Source: Sthenelais limicola
Taxonomy: Eukaryota > Annelida > Polychaeta > Phyllodocida > Sigalionidae
Direction of reading: 5' to 3'
DNA: 64,000 bases
Assembly (NCBI GenBank): GCA_942159475.1
Contig: OW804096.1
Span: 9,913,836-9,977,835 of the forward strand
In this document: positions 55,301 to 64,000 of the stretch, in pieces
Position numbering within the stretch: position 1 is the first letter of the stretch
Layout of the letters: each line of letters opens with the position of its first letter
The notes under the pieces: model-generated
What the model was told of the DNA's origin: nothing
Seen by the model: only the letters and a program-made list of their open reading frames with translations
The model's database searches: none
Made by a program: the position numbers and the translations under genes

Positions 55301-55350
55301 TGGCAACCCCCCACCCACCCACCCACCCACCCACCCACCCACCCACCAAC
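55301..55350. repeat. (CCCA)n microsatellite
   Basis: About eleven CACC/CCCA units from AACCCCCCACCC to CCACCAACC. The PTHPPTHPPT-type frame through it is an artefact. Confidence 0.95.
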
Positions 55351-55470
55351 CTGTAGTGTTTCAACAGTCTGACTGCTTGCAACGCCGACGGGCATAGACC
55401 ACCTTGCCCCCTACACTGCACCCAGTCTTCCACCCCTGTTCTATGCACCATAAAATTTAATGCAGAAATA

Positions 55471-55809
55471 TGTGATGTGTTTCAGGAAAATGAGTCACAA
55501 GTTGCAAAATTGATATTTTTATAAGTGTTGTATTTACAAGATCTCTTTGTGCGAATATTCTCATTCTTGGTGTGCCTAATGCTGGACAGTGTATGTATAC
55601 ATGTACATACTAAATTTAAAGACAGTGTTCATTATTAATTTAAGTTAACTAATCTTTCAAAAATAAAGATATCAATTTTAGAATATGGAAATACTTATTA
55701 AATATTGTACTGTTTACTATCATAGGAATTGGCTTGATTTCATTTTTTCAAATATAATAAAACCTCAAAATTCATTTTTTTGCGACTCATTTTCCTGAAA
55801 CACATCACA
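55471..55809 (-). mobile_element. Family B MITE, full length
   Basis: Ends TGTGATGTGTTTCAGG and CCTGAAACACATCACA are perfect inverted repeats over ~16 bp, continued by GAGTCACAAGTTGCAAAA. The interior matches the 25705 subfamily. Confidence 0.88.
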
Positions 55810-56109
55810 ATTGGTAGTGGAATGAGCGAGCACATTGCTAGTCTCATTATGTCTGCAGTTTTGAAATGTTTAGTGAAGAATATAGAGGTCCTGACCAATA
55901 TGTTTTTTAACTAGTAATTCATGGGAATAAAAGAAATCATTAAACTAGAAGTGTAATTAAGATTTAATAATCTTGACAGGGACGATGGTGTTATATATAA
56001 CAAATCATCAAATGTTAAAGATCAATTGGTTTATTCTGATGGCAAGCATTATCAAGCAAATCATTTAAATTATGACGATCATTTTGCCCAGAAAAAGAAA
56101 GTTTCAGTG

Positions 56110-56220
56110 ACTGCAGTATAACCAGGAAGCCGTGTGATTCCTAACTGCAGTTCTACATATCTACTAGGTAGTTATAGGACTGCAGTAGGGAATCACACGG
56201 CTTCCTGGTTATACTGCAGT
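56110..56220. repeat. Hairpin with ~48-bp arms
   Basis: ACTGCAGTATAACCAGGAAG and CCGTGTGATTCC pair with the right half up to the closing CTGCAGT; the loop is CATATCTACTAGGTAG. Arms are nearly identical. A frame starting at its right edge encodes a Cys-rich stretch to 56340 followed by GTAAGC; probably chance. Confidence 0.85.
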
Positions 56221-56569
56221 GACCACCAGAGAGGCAGAGCAGCACAAGTGCAGTCAATGCGCTGAGAAAGGGGAATGCAGAGATGATGCACTGGGTGATG
56301 GTTTCAATGCACATTGCACATCTGGGTGTGTGACTCGGGTAAGCAATTTGCTTCATCGGTTATCTTTCATGAAGACCAACAATGTAATACAATGTGGCAA
56401 TATAGATAAAACGCTTACGAATATCTCCAAACAAACAATACTTTCTCAACAATATTATAAAGTAAAAATCGAGTTAAATCTGAATTCAAATCCAATAAAA
56501 GGAATACTCAGCTTCCATTATCAGACGAAAATACTGGATACACTCATTATATATCTGAAACATATTTAT

Positions 56570-56668
56570 ACACGAATTTACCTAGTATTGACCAAATTGC
56601 AGTCTAATTTAGCAGAATTTACTAAATGTGTACAGCTGCCAATTGTACATTTTCTGAAAATCTTACCC
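56570..56668 (-). mobile_element. Family A MITE, one half only
   Basis: From ACACGAATTTACCTAGTATT to TCTGAAAATCTTACCC; the other half is missing. Confidence 0.8.
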
Positions 56669-56763
56669 ATATCCAAAACAGCGTACCCACTTGCTATAAA
56701 TCATTTAAGAAACCTCACATACAACAAACAATCAAAATCTAATCTCTCTGACAAAATGCATAT

Positions 56764-56999
56764 GGGTCATATTTTCAGAAAATGCACAATCTACAGTTCT
56801 ACACATCTATCAAATTCTGTTAGATTAGAGTCAAAATTGATAAATACTAGGTATATCTGAGTATATTCTGTATTGTATTCATTCAATAAATCTGTCTGGT
56901 TATGGTGAACTGTATTTTGAACCAGATTTTTCGTCTTAAATTTGGGTTATTTGACGGGATTGGTGAAGACCAATTGTACATTTTCTGACGATTTCACCC
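56764..56999 (+). mobile_element. Family A MITE, full length (divergent subfamily)
   Basis: Left end GGGTCATATTTTCAG, then GCACAATCTACAGTTCTACA as at 62842; right end TTTCTGACGATTTCACCC. ATAT on both sides. Confidence 0.88.
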
Positions 57000-57154
57000 A
57001 TATACATCAACACAACAAGAAGGTGCTGTGATATCTTATTGTGAGAGCGACAGATTTGTGGCAGGAAGTAAAGGGGATGGAGATTGTGAAGCGGGAGGAG
57101 GACGAGGTGGCATACGGGGGTGGAAGGGTACTTCTACTGCCCGCTCTCTCTTAT

Positions 57155-57389
57155 GGGTCAGATTTTCAGAAAATGTACAATTCGCCTTCACCAATTCTCT
57201 CAAATAACCCACATCTAAGACAAAAATTAGCTTTATAATGCTGTTTAACATAACAGAAGTGATACCTTAAATCAATGCGATACCAAATATACTCAGATAT
57301 ACCCGGTATTCATCATTTGTCAGCCTAATTTAGCAAAATTTCCTAAATGTGTAGAGCTGCCAATTGTACATTTTCTGAAAATCTTACCC
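57155..57389 (-). mobile_element. Family A MITE, full length
   Basis: Subfamily with AGATATACCCGGTATTCATC in the interior; flanked by TTAT on both sides. Confidence 0.9.
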
Positions 57390-57394
57390 TTATA

Positions 57395-57896
57395 AGTTCA
57401 GACAAATTAAGGAGGCTTCTTTTTCCAGAGGTCTGATCTGGATTTGTGCTCTCCTATCCACACTATATCGATTGGGCATTTACGACATTCAAGGCTCTTC
57501 TCAAAGTTGTAAAAGCCTCTTTACTGGCTGCATGTACAAGGCTCTATATTTCCGGGTGGCTTACATAGATCTCAAGTGATGTTACCTGGGTTTTCTTTTC
57601 CCCAAAATAATGTTTTTCAATAATGCTATTTCAATGCTATTCCTTTTGGAAAATTGCACATGCTTCGACCCACTTACAGCAGCTGGGCTGTACTGGGCTG
57701 ATGCAATGTCACCACAGCCTCAATTATAAAGGTGGGTGTGAATAGAAGAAGGGATGGAGGAATTGAATAGAAACTACATGCTGAGAAGTACTACCCGTTT
57801 TAGACGGGGGCATCTAGTCTCTTATTAACTTGACCCTCTTTCCACAATATCAGACCAAGATAAACTGGCAAAACCATTATCAACTCACATCTGTAT
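57395..57896. other. No gene recognised
   Basis: No repeat family or exon recognised. Confidence 0.4.
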
Positions 57897-57898
57897 GT

Positions 57899-58136
57899 GG
57901 GTCAGATTTTCAGAAAATGTACAATTGGCAGATCAACATATTTTGTAAATTCTGCTAAATTGGACTGAAAAATCATCAACACTAGGTATATATATGAGTG
58001 TATTTGGCATTGCCTTGATTCAAAGATTCAGTTTGGTTATGTTGAACAGTATTTTGAACCTAATTTTTGTCTTAAATTTGGATTATTTGAGAGAATTGGT
58101 AAAGGCGAATTGTACATTTTTCTGAAAATCTGACCC
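57899..58136 (+). mobile_element. Family A MITE, full length
   Basis: Complete copy flanked by ATGT on both sides. Confidence 0.9.
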
Positions 58137-58384
58137 ATGTGTAATGATCGACCTATCACTCGAATAGATTACTTAAGGATTAATGACCAACATTGAGGAG
58201 CTCGTGGTACACTGTTTGGCCCGAGGTGAAGCAGAAAGGGAGGTTATTAATCTGTTTAATCTCTGCCTTGGGTTGTTATAGCCCCTGGACTGCTCAAGGC
58301 AGTGACTAAATCTCTACAATACTACATTCCAGTCGTTTAATGGCACTTCTAATTTAAGAAGAAATCTTTCATAGTAATTTTTTA

Positions 58385-59562
58385 AATACCTTTTATTGAC
58401 TGAATTGTCACAGAGTGATATTTCTCATTCATCAAGGGAAGAAGGCCTGTTTTGCCTTACACCTCTAAGCCAAACCGACCTATCAAAACTACAGCGAATA
58501 CAGAATAGAATTCTTAGAATAGCCCTTGGGTGTGATTATTACACCCCCAACGCTGTATTATTGCAAACATGCAACACTATGAATATTGCTAACAGAATAT
58601 CTTTTAATCTATCGAAGCTGGCGCACATGGAAGTATATGTAAACAATAAAGGTACCATACCAGCCAGACACACAAGGCAGGCTGAAGCCCCAGTCCTCCA
58701 GAGTTTCATACCAAGAACGAGCAAGGACTCTAAATGTACTTATAACATGGTTGTCAGCACCTGGAATAAGCTCCCTGCATACTTGAGGATAATTGGTGAC
58801 CCCGTTAGTTTTAAGATTTCTCTTAAACGACACTTTCTTACTACTATCCAGGCCCCCCCGCCTGCACCCGGGGTACAATAAATAAATAAATAGTATGCCG
58901 TTGTAACTGTGTATGTAATGTTATCCAATGTACCACCACACCCCGATGTTGTACATACACCCCCTGACTCCGTCATGTACCCGCAAGCATGACCTATTGT
59001 AATACCTGCTATATGTCGCCCATTTGGGCACTGTTTCATGTGTTCTATCTATTGAACACATGTGTATATAACAGCCAACCAATTGTCGGCTCAAATTGAA
59101 ACCTATTGTCAATTTCTATACGCCCACCTGTCTAACAATGTGAAGACTGTATATGTGTACTACCACTCCGCCTCGCCTGGGATATACTACCTGGCGTCCA
59201 AATGAGACATTATTTAACGATTACTATGATTACTGTGTAAACTACAAATATACGTAACCGCAAGATGTTCAAAAATCACTAATTCCCTCTCACACCTCTC
59301 ACTATACGAATGATTACATAATAGGCTGGAAACCTATCACTATCATCCATCTTTCACCTCATCTCATAAATCACCATCAATTGATTGTAAGATGAAATGT
59401 ACATACTGAATATTGAATGTGATTATACCAACTCAAGCCCTCTCTATATGTTTAAATTTCCATAGATCTATCAGGGCACAACGAAAATTCATTTCCGGAT
59501 GAGCGTGCTTAAATTTATGTAAAAAAAGATTTCCTGAATAAATAAATTTGTTGAAAAAAAAA
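58385..59562 (+). mobile_element. 5'-truncated LINE with poly(A) tail
   Basis: RT fragment, then ~670 bp of 3' UTR beginning AATAAATAAATAAATAG, ending CTGAATAAATAAATTTG and a short A run near 59554-59562. The left boundary is approximate; no clear target duplication was found. Confidence 0.7.
58387..58881 (+). pseudogene. C-terminal fragment of a second non-LTR reverse transcriptase
   Basis: The frame reads LSKLQRIQNRILRIALG, then TPNAVLL and a conserved-looking tail YNMVVSTWNKLPAYLR, ending PPPAPGVQ and a stop. The L..LQ..QN..LR..LG...TP pattern is the ORF2 C-terminus of Jockey/I-type LINEs. It differs from the RT at 45449 (shorter spacing, TP instead of a YLGF block), so it is another family. 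Only ~160 codons remain; the catalytic domain is lost by 5' truncation. Confidence 0.82.
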
Positions 59563-59767
59563 GAAGCAACTATTAATTATCGATCTACTCGATCAAACAT
59601 TAGGCTTGTTTAAAAAATTCAAAATTCAACCGACATTATTCTTAATTCCCAGTTTACTTACAAACAATAGAGACGGAAGGTATCTCTTCGGTATCGTTCG
59701 GTAAATGATGACTTTGATGAAGGATGTAATAAAGTTGTTGTTTCTTATTGATTTTATTTTGTACAAG

Positions 59768-59794
59768 CTTTCGGGCTAGTCTGCCCTTCTTCAG
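59768..59794 (-). ncRNA. Hammerhead-ribozyme-like motif (Penelope type)
   Basis: The minus strand reads CTGAAGA, stem-II strands GGGC and GCCC around AGACTA, then GAAAG followed by CTTGTAC: both core halves in order with four perfect stem-II pairs. Closely resembles the motif at 30362-30387. Surroundings (TTGTTTCTTATTGATTTTAT) fit a Penelope-like terminal repeat, with no RT frame left. Confidence 0.55.
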
Positions 59795-59799
59795 GTGAG

Positions 59800-60225
59800 T
59801 TAATACCCCATGAGGACACTCCTCATCGCTACCCCACCACCCCCCGCCCACATACACACACCCAGCAATATTACATCGGCAAGTCAGATTCATTTAGTCC
59901 ACTCTACCTTTTCTTACATTTCTTTTGCCCAACGTTAATTAATCTAAACTTTAAAGTCGTCGATCTAGAATCACTTCCTCGACCAAACCAAAGCACCCTT
60001 TTCTCCATGTCTAGTTCTAACGCATCCAATGATTACTCTTCCGCCCATGAAATACAAACGGAAACCCCATTTCCCAACAGTCCATGATACCTGCAAGACA
60101 ATCTATAGACCGATGTTCCGGTTGCGCAGAAGATGCGCAGAAGCAGCAATAATAGTCCCTCTGTGTGTGTTTTTTATCTCCTGAGCCTAATTTAGGTTAA
60201 TGGTGTCCATTGTTGCTCAGATCTA
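59800..60225. other. No gene recognised
   Basis: Unique-looking sequence with ATGCGCAGAAG and TTGCGCAGAAG motifs repeated near 60121-60145; no exon or repeat family recognised. Confidence 0.4.
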
Positions 60226-60228
60226 AAT

Positions 60229-60463
60229 GGGTCAGATTTTCAGAAAATGTACAATTGGCAGCTCTACACATTTCGTAAATTCTGCTAAATTAGGCTGCGA
60301 TTTGGTCAACACTAGGTAAATTCGAGTATATTCAGCATTGCATGGATTATAGCAATCTGTTTGGTTAGGTTGAACTGTATTTTGAACTTTATTTTCGTCT
60401 GAAATTTGGGTTATTTGAGAAGATTGGCGAAGTTGAATTGTACATTTTCTGAAAATCTGACCC
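60229..60463 (+). mobile_element. Family A MITE, full length
   Basis: A 235-bp copy flanked by AAAT on both sides, one of the cleanest target duplications. Good reference copy for the family. Confidence 0.95.
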
Positions 60464-60671
60464 AAATACGTTCATCAAACTATGTCCTCTTCCTGTCATT
60501 AAGAGATGAGGTCTCAGGTTGACGGAGGAACTATGTCGGTGAATTACACTCGGCTTTAATAACCAGTTCTTACTGCTAATTTAACTTTGTCTGTAGAATT
60601 ATGGACAAACTGGAACAAAAACAGGAAGGGAACTTTTAAGATTTTTGTACTTTTTGTTAAATGGAACCAGA

Positions 60672-60911
60672 GTGGTAATAAGTATCTATATTTTAAGTTT
60701 GATATTCTTTTGTTTGAAAAAAAAGTTTGCGATATCTCTGGGTGGTCCATTACTAGTGAATTAGCTAAAATATACTCCATAGGATGAGCTTCGAAGTTAC
60801 ATAGATTCATATGACTATGAGTGCTAAACCCATTTCAATGAAGAGATCTTGTAAAAATTTAAAAAATATGAATTTTGCGATTTGTGACTCATTTTCCAGA
60901 AACACATCACA
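60672..60911 (+). mobile_element. Family B MITE, right two thirds
   Basis: From TAATAAGTATCTATATTTTA through TCTCTGGGTGGTCCATTACT to the end TTTCCAGAAACACATCACA. The left end is missing. Confidence 0.75.
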
Positions 60912-60954
60912 TATTAGCGATTCACATTACCATGGACTTTACTTTTTTTTTTAT

Positions 60955-61285
60955 TTTTTAGAAAATATTTTATTCAGGTCTACTACATTTCCACACGTAC
61001 AAGTATGAATTTTCTCAGGACAGCCTGATTTAAAATTAGATCTTATACATCAGCTCAGTTTATGACAGTACAAATTATGATTTTATTGTCAAATTAAATA
61101 AGTAGTAATATCAGATTTACAGAATAAATTAAAACACAATAGATAAGCCTTTTGGAAACTAAAAACAAGTATTCCAACTCATATCACCATGGCAATGATG
61201 TATTTTGAGCGGACGGGGTAAGTTAAAATACATATTTTTTACAGAGTAACCGACGCCGTGCTCTTACATATTAACCATTAATAAA
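60955..61285 (-). mobile_element. Family K: LINE 3' end
   Basis: GAAAATATTTTATTCAGGTC, TTCTCAGGACAGCCTGATTT and CGACGCCGTGCTCTTACA occur in the same order as at 11345-12160, here without the family B insertion. Confidence 0.65.
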
Positions 61286-61578
61286 AATAGAAATAATAAT
61301 AATTACAGGCAATTAATGCTACACTCTACAGATAATTTGGATCATTTCGTCCCACCTTTACAGCTATGTATAGCTCGTTTGATTTTTATTTGATGGATGC
61401 CAGTTTTTCTAAGCAGCAAACTAGCTTTGCATATTCATGAGGCATTTCGTATATCCTGATTGGTCCATCAATCATAGTCTTTAAAAGTTTCATGATGATT
61501 GCACATGAGGGAGAAGTTCCTGTATTTAATTTAGCTAACAAATGAGGTGCAACGCAAATTGGGCCTCCTATATTATAT

Positions 61579-61813
61579 GGGTCAGATTTTCAGAAAATGT
61601 ACAATTGGCAGCTGTACACATTGAATAAATTCTGCTAAACTAGGCTGCAATTTGGTCAATACTAGGTAAATACGAGTATATTTGGCATTGCATTGATTCT
61701 AGCAATCTGTTTGGTTAGGTTGAACTGTGTTTTGAACTTTATTTTCGTCTTAAATTTGGGTTATTTGAGAAAATTGGTGAAGTTGAATTGTACATTTTCT
61801 GAAAATCGGGCCC
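61579..61813 (+). mobile_element. Family A MITE, full length
   Basis: A 235-bp copy with ATAT on both sides; right end altered to ATCGGGCCC. Confidence 0.92.
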
Positions 61814-62094
61814 ATATGCTTTTGGAAAGTAGTGAAGGTAGATAATGTAGAAAACATTGCTTGTGCCTAAGTACCATGACCCCCTTGGAGTTTGCAAAAG
61901 GGATGGTCTTACACCAATAATTGTTCTTATGCTGAAATGTAAAATGAAAAATAAAGATTTCTAAAAATTATGAATACCAAGAGCCCTGAGTCATGTTTAA
62001 TCAATGTTTAATAGCCTAAATTATCCACAAAATTTCATTATTAGACTATGTAAAAAGTGAGTATATCAACGTAAAATCTAGTTGAATATCTGCT

Positions 62095-62375
62095 ATAGGC
62101 AGTGTACTGCTAGGGACACTTTGGTGCTGCACCATACAACAATAAACCGTAGTATACTACCCAGGAGCTAGTGTACGAACAACTATAGAGATGAACTAAA
62201 CAGTCTGATAAAATATCATACAACAATAGACGGTAGTATACTCACCCAAGTACTGGTTGAGAACCAACTTTAAGAACGGAACTGAACTTGGAAAAAAAAG
62301 AAAAAAAAAGAACTGAACATGGTAATTGTGGCAAATACCATACAAAAATAACCTGTAGTTTACTACCCTGGGAGG
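62095..62375 (+). repeat. Degenerate tandem repeat around ACAACAATA(A/G)AC
   Basis: Three imperfect copies of CATACAACAATA(A/G)AC followed by GTAGTATACT(A/C)CCCA lie near 62137, 62217 and 62338 (the last strongly altered). Spacing is about 80 and 120 bp. Confidence 0.5.
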
Positions 62376-62383
62376 TAGTAGAA

Positions 62384-62618
62384 GGGTCAGATTTTCTGAA
62401 AATGTACAATTCACCTCCCCCAATCATCTCAAATAATCCCAATATAACAGAAATATTACGTTCAAAATGCACTTTAAAACTAAAAAAGAGATACCTTTAA
62501 TCAACACAATGACAAAGATACTTGGATATGCATAGCATTTGAAATATTCTACTATAATTTGCCAGAAGTTACTAAATGTGTAGAGCTGACGATTGTACAT
62601 TTTCGGAAAATCTGACCC
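62384..62618 (-). mobile_element. Family A MITE, full length
   Basis: Terminal repeats nearly intact (GGGTCAGATTTTCTGAAAAT), AGAA on both sides: a target duplication with GC content, useful to prove the 4-bp rule. Confidence 0.9.
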
Positions 62619-62841
62619 AGAAGGTCAGATGTAGAAGCTGAACTAGGAATAATCCAGGCAGACCACAAGACAATAGTAATTTGTAGACTAGATATATAAC
62701 TTCGACTAAACATCACTATTTCTTTTCCTTCCAATTGGGAAGTTAACAATATGAAATATAAAGATGTTGCCATTGTAATTTCAGTATTAAACACTCCATC
62801 TCCATATCCCCCAAATTCAGTGTATTCAGGATTCTGCTCAC

Positions 62842-63075
62842 GGGTCAGATTTTCAGAAAATGCACAATCTACAGTTCTACACGTCTATCAAATTCTGTTA
62901 AATTAGAGTGAAAATTGATAAATACTAGGTATATCTGAGTGTATTCTGTTTTGTTTTCATTCAATAGATCTGTCTGGTTATGTTGAATTGTATTATGAAC
63001 CTGATTTCGTCTTACATTTGGGTTATTTGAGAGGATTGGTGAAGGCCAATTGTACATTTTCTGGAAATATGACTC
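62842..63075 (+). mobile_element. Family A MITE, divergent subfamily
   Basis: GCACAATCTACAGTTCTACA subfamily as at 56764; right end altered to GGAAATATGACTC; CTCA appears on both outer sides. Confidence 0.85.
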
Positions 63076-63079
63076 TCAT

Positions 63080-63890
63080 GATGAAGCTTTAAGAGGACAA
63101 GTGACAAGTAGAGAAAGGCACTTTATTACAAACAGCCGTTTACTGCATGAAAGCTGCCCAGCACAATATGGGAATTGTGCCTTAGCGATAGCCATGCAAT
63201 CTCTCCCTCTCCGCAGTGGTTTGTATTGGAAAACCTTAAGGGAAACGAGTACATTAATCATTGGGTGTGTTCCAGATCTCACAGGGGGTGGGAAGGGAAC
63301 CCTCTGCCTTTCACAGCTAGGACAGTATGTTATGTTTGCATGCGATTGCCACACGTTGCCACACGTTCAAAGTTGAGACTAAAGATGTATATGGAATATC
63401 AGCCACACCCCACCGTAGCTTCTTGCCTATGCTTGAACGATTGATCGCTATAATTATTAATTTGTGTGGTAGTACCAGGGAATGAAGTAAAGGTTGTAGT
63501 CTTGTGCCACCATTTATAATCATATGTATCTCTTCCATCATCCCATCTACCTGCATCCTGTACTTTGGAGAGTGTAGGGAGAAAGGTGGTGGGTAAGGGA
63601 GGGGTTAATAAGGCAGAGGTAAGAAAACTAGAGAAGAGTAAGAGTGATAGAGAAAAAGGAGAGAAAGATGAATAAATCCGGATATTTTCAAAACTTTCAA
63701 TGCAATTTGATTCTTTTTCCATGAGTATTGGCACCTATGGAAAATGATTTTCTTTATTCTTTCTAAATCTATAATACACTTAAAGCCAAATTAGTTAAAA
63801 TACTCCATATTCCCGTTACCCATATTTCCAATATTCCGCAGTTTAATAGAACTGTGCCAGAAGAATTCCCCCAAAAGTTCTTATGACTAT
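63080..63890. other. No gene recognised
   Basis: Several overlapping frames of 80-110 codons occur on both strands around 63050-63740, none with recognisable domains or supporting splice signals. A purine-rich stretch lies at 63580-63670. Confidence 0.4.
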
Positions 63891-63892
63891 GT

Positions 63893-64000
63893 GGGTCAGA
63901 TTTTCAGAAAATGTACAATTGGCAGCTGTACACGTTTAGTAAATTCTGCTAAATCAGGCTGAAATTTGGTCAATATTAGGTAAATTCGAGTATATTCGGC
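63893..64000 (+). mobile_element. Family A MITE, cut by window end
   Basis: Starts GGGTCAGATTTTCAGAAAAT and follows the consensus to ATTCGAGTATATTCGGC, where the window ends. Confidence 0.9.

Noticed and set aside
63050..63734. Several overlapping 80-110-codon frames on both strands
   Set aside because: Mutually overlapping shadows without domains; one starts in a family A terminus.

Overview
This window reads as intergenic or repeat-dense DNA from an AT-rich metazoan genome, most likely a marine invertebrate; the phylum cannot be fixed from the sequence. Reasons: an animal-type tRNA-Lys(CUU); a spliced DUF3504/Crypton-type tyrosine recombinase gene with GT-AG introns and a polyadenylation signal; 5'-truncated non-LTR retrotransposons; hammerhead-ribozyme-like motifs of the Penelope class; and very many short DNA transposons. 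I see no intact host protein gene. Most short open frames are translations of repeats.

The dominant component is a ~235-bp MITE, here 'family A' (33 whole or partial copies), with ends GGGTCAGATTTTCAGAAAAT and mostly 4-bp target duplications. Other families named here: B (~400 bp, ends TGTGATGTGTTTC, 12 copies or fragments); C (~340 bp, ends TAGGGGA, 5 copies); G (repeat carrying a 73-bp unit); J (TTAA-duplicating); K (LINE 3' end); Q (ends like GGGCCYGTTGCAT); and single hairpin elements. Nesting is frequent (A in A, A in C, A in Q, LINE in C, B in K, a long-TIR element in a short MITE).

Layout: 0-9 kb, family A and B copies, LTR remnants, short LINE tails with clear target duplications and a double hairpin. 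9-16 kb, a duplicated segment broken by three insertions, a tRNA gene and an LTR retrotransposon remnant. 17.6-24 kb, a composite block in which two halves of one G repeat flank about 6.2 kb holding a palindrome, a decayed but well-structured Crypton recombinase gene on the minus strand, and a Foldback-like element whose inverted arms are 14-15-bp tandem repeats, bounded by a 10-bp duplication. 24-35 kb, MITEs, long inverted repeats and a 12-unit minisatellite. 35.1-38.9 kb, a 3.8-kb element with long inverted arms and a degenerate, unrecognised gene. 39-48 kb, more MITEs, a duplicated CCAAT/E-box module and a LINE inside a family C copy. 48-64 kb, MITEs, hammerhead-like motifs, a candidate promoter/first exon, and a second LINE fragment.

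The parts do not form one pathway. They record several transposition systems: DDE-type cut-and-paste MITEs, a tyrosine recombinase, Foldback-type arms, LTR, LINE and Penelope retroelements. The two most interesting objects are the Crypton gene with its neighbouring Foldback-like element, and the very abundant family A MITE, whose autonomous partner is not in the window.
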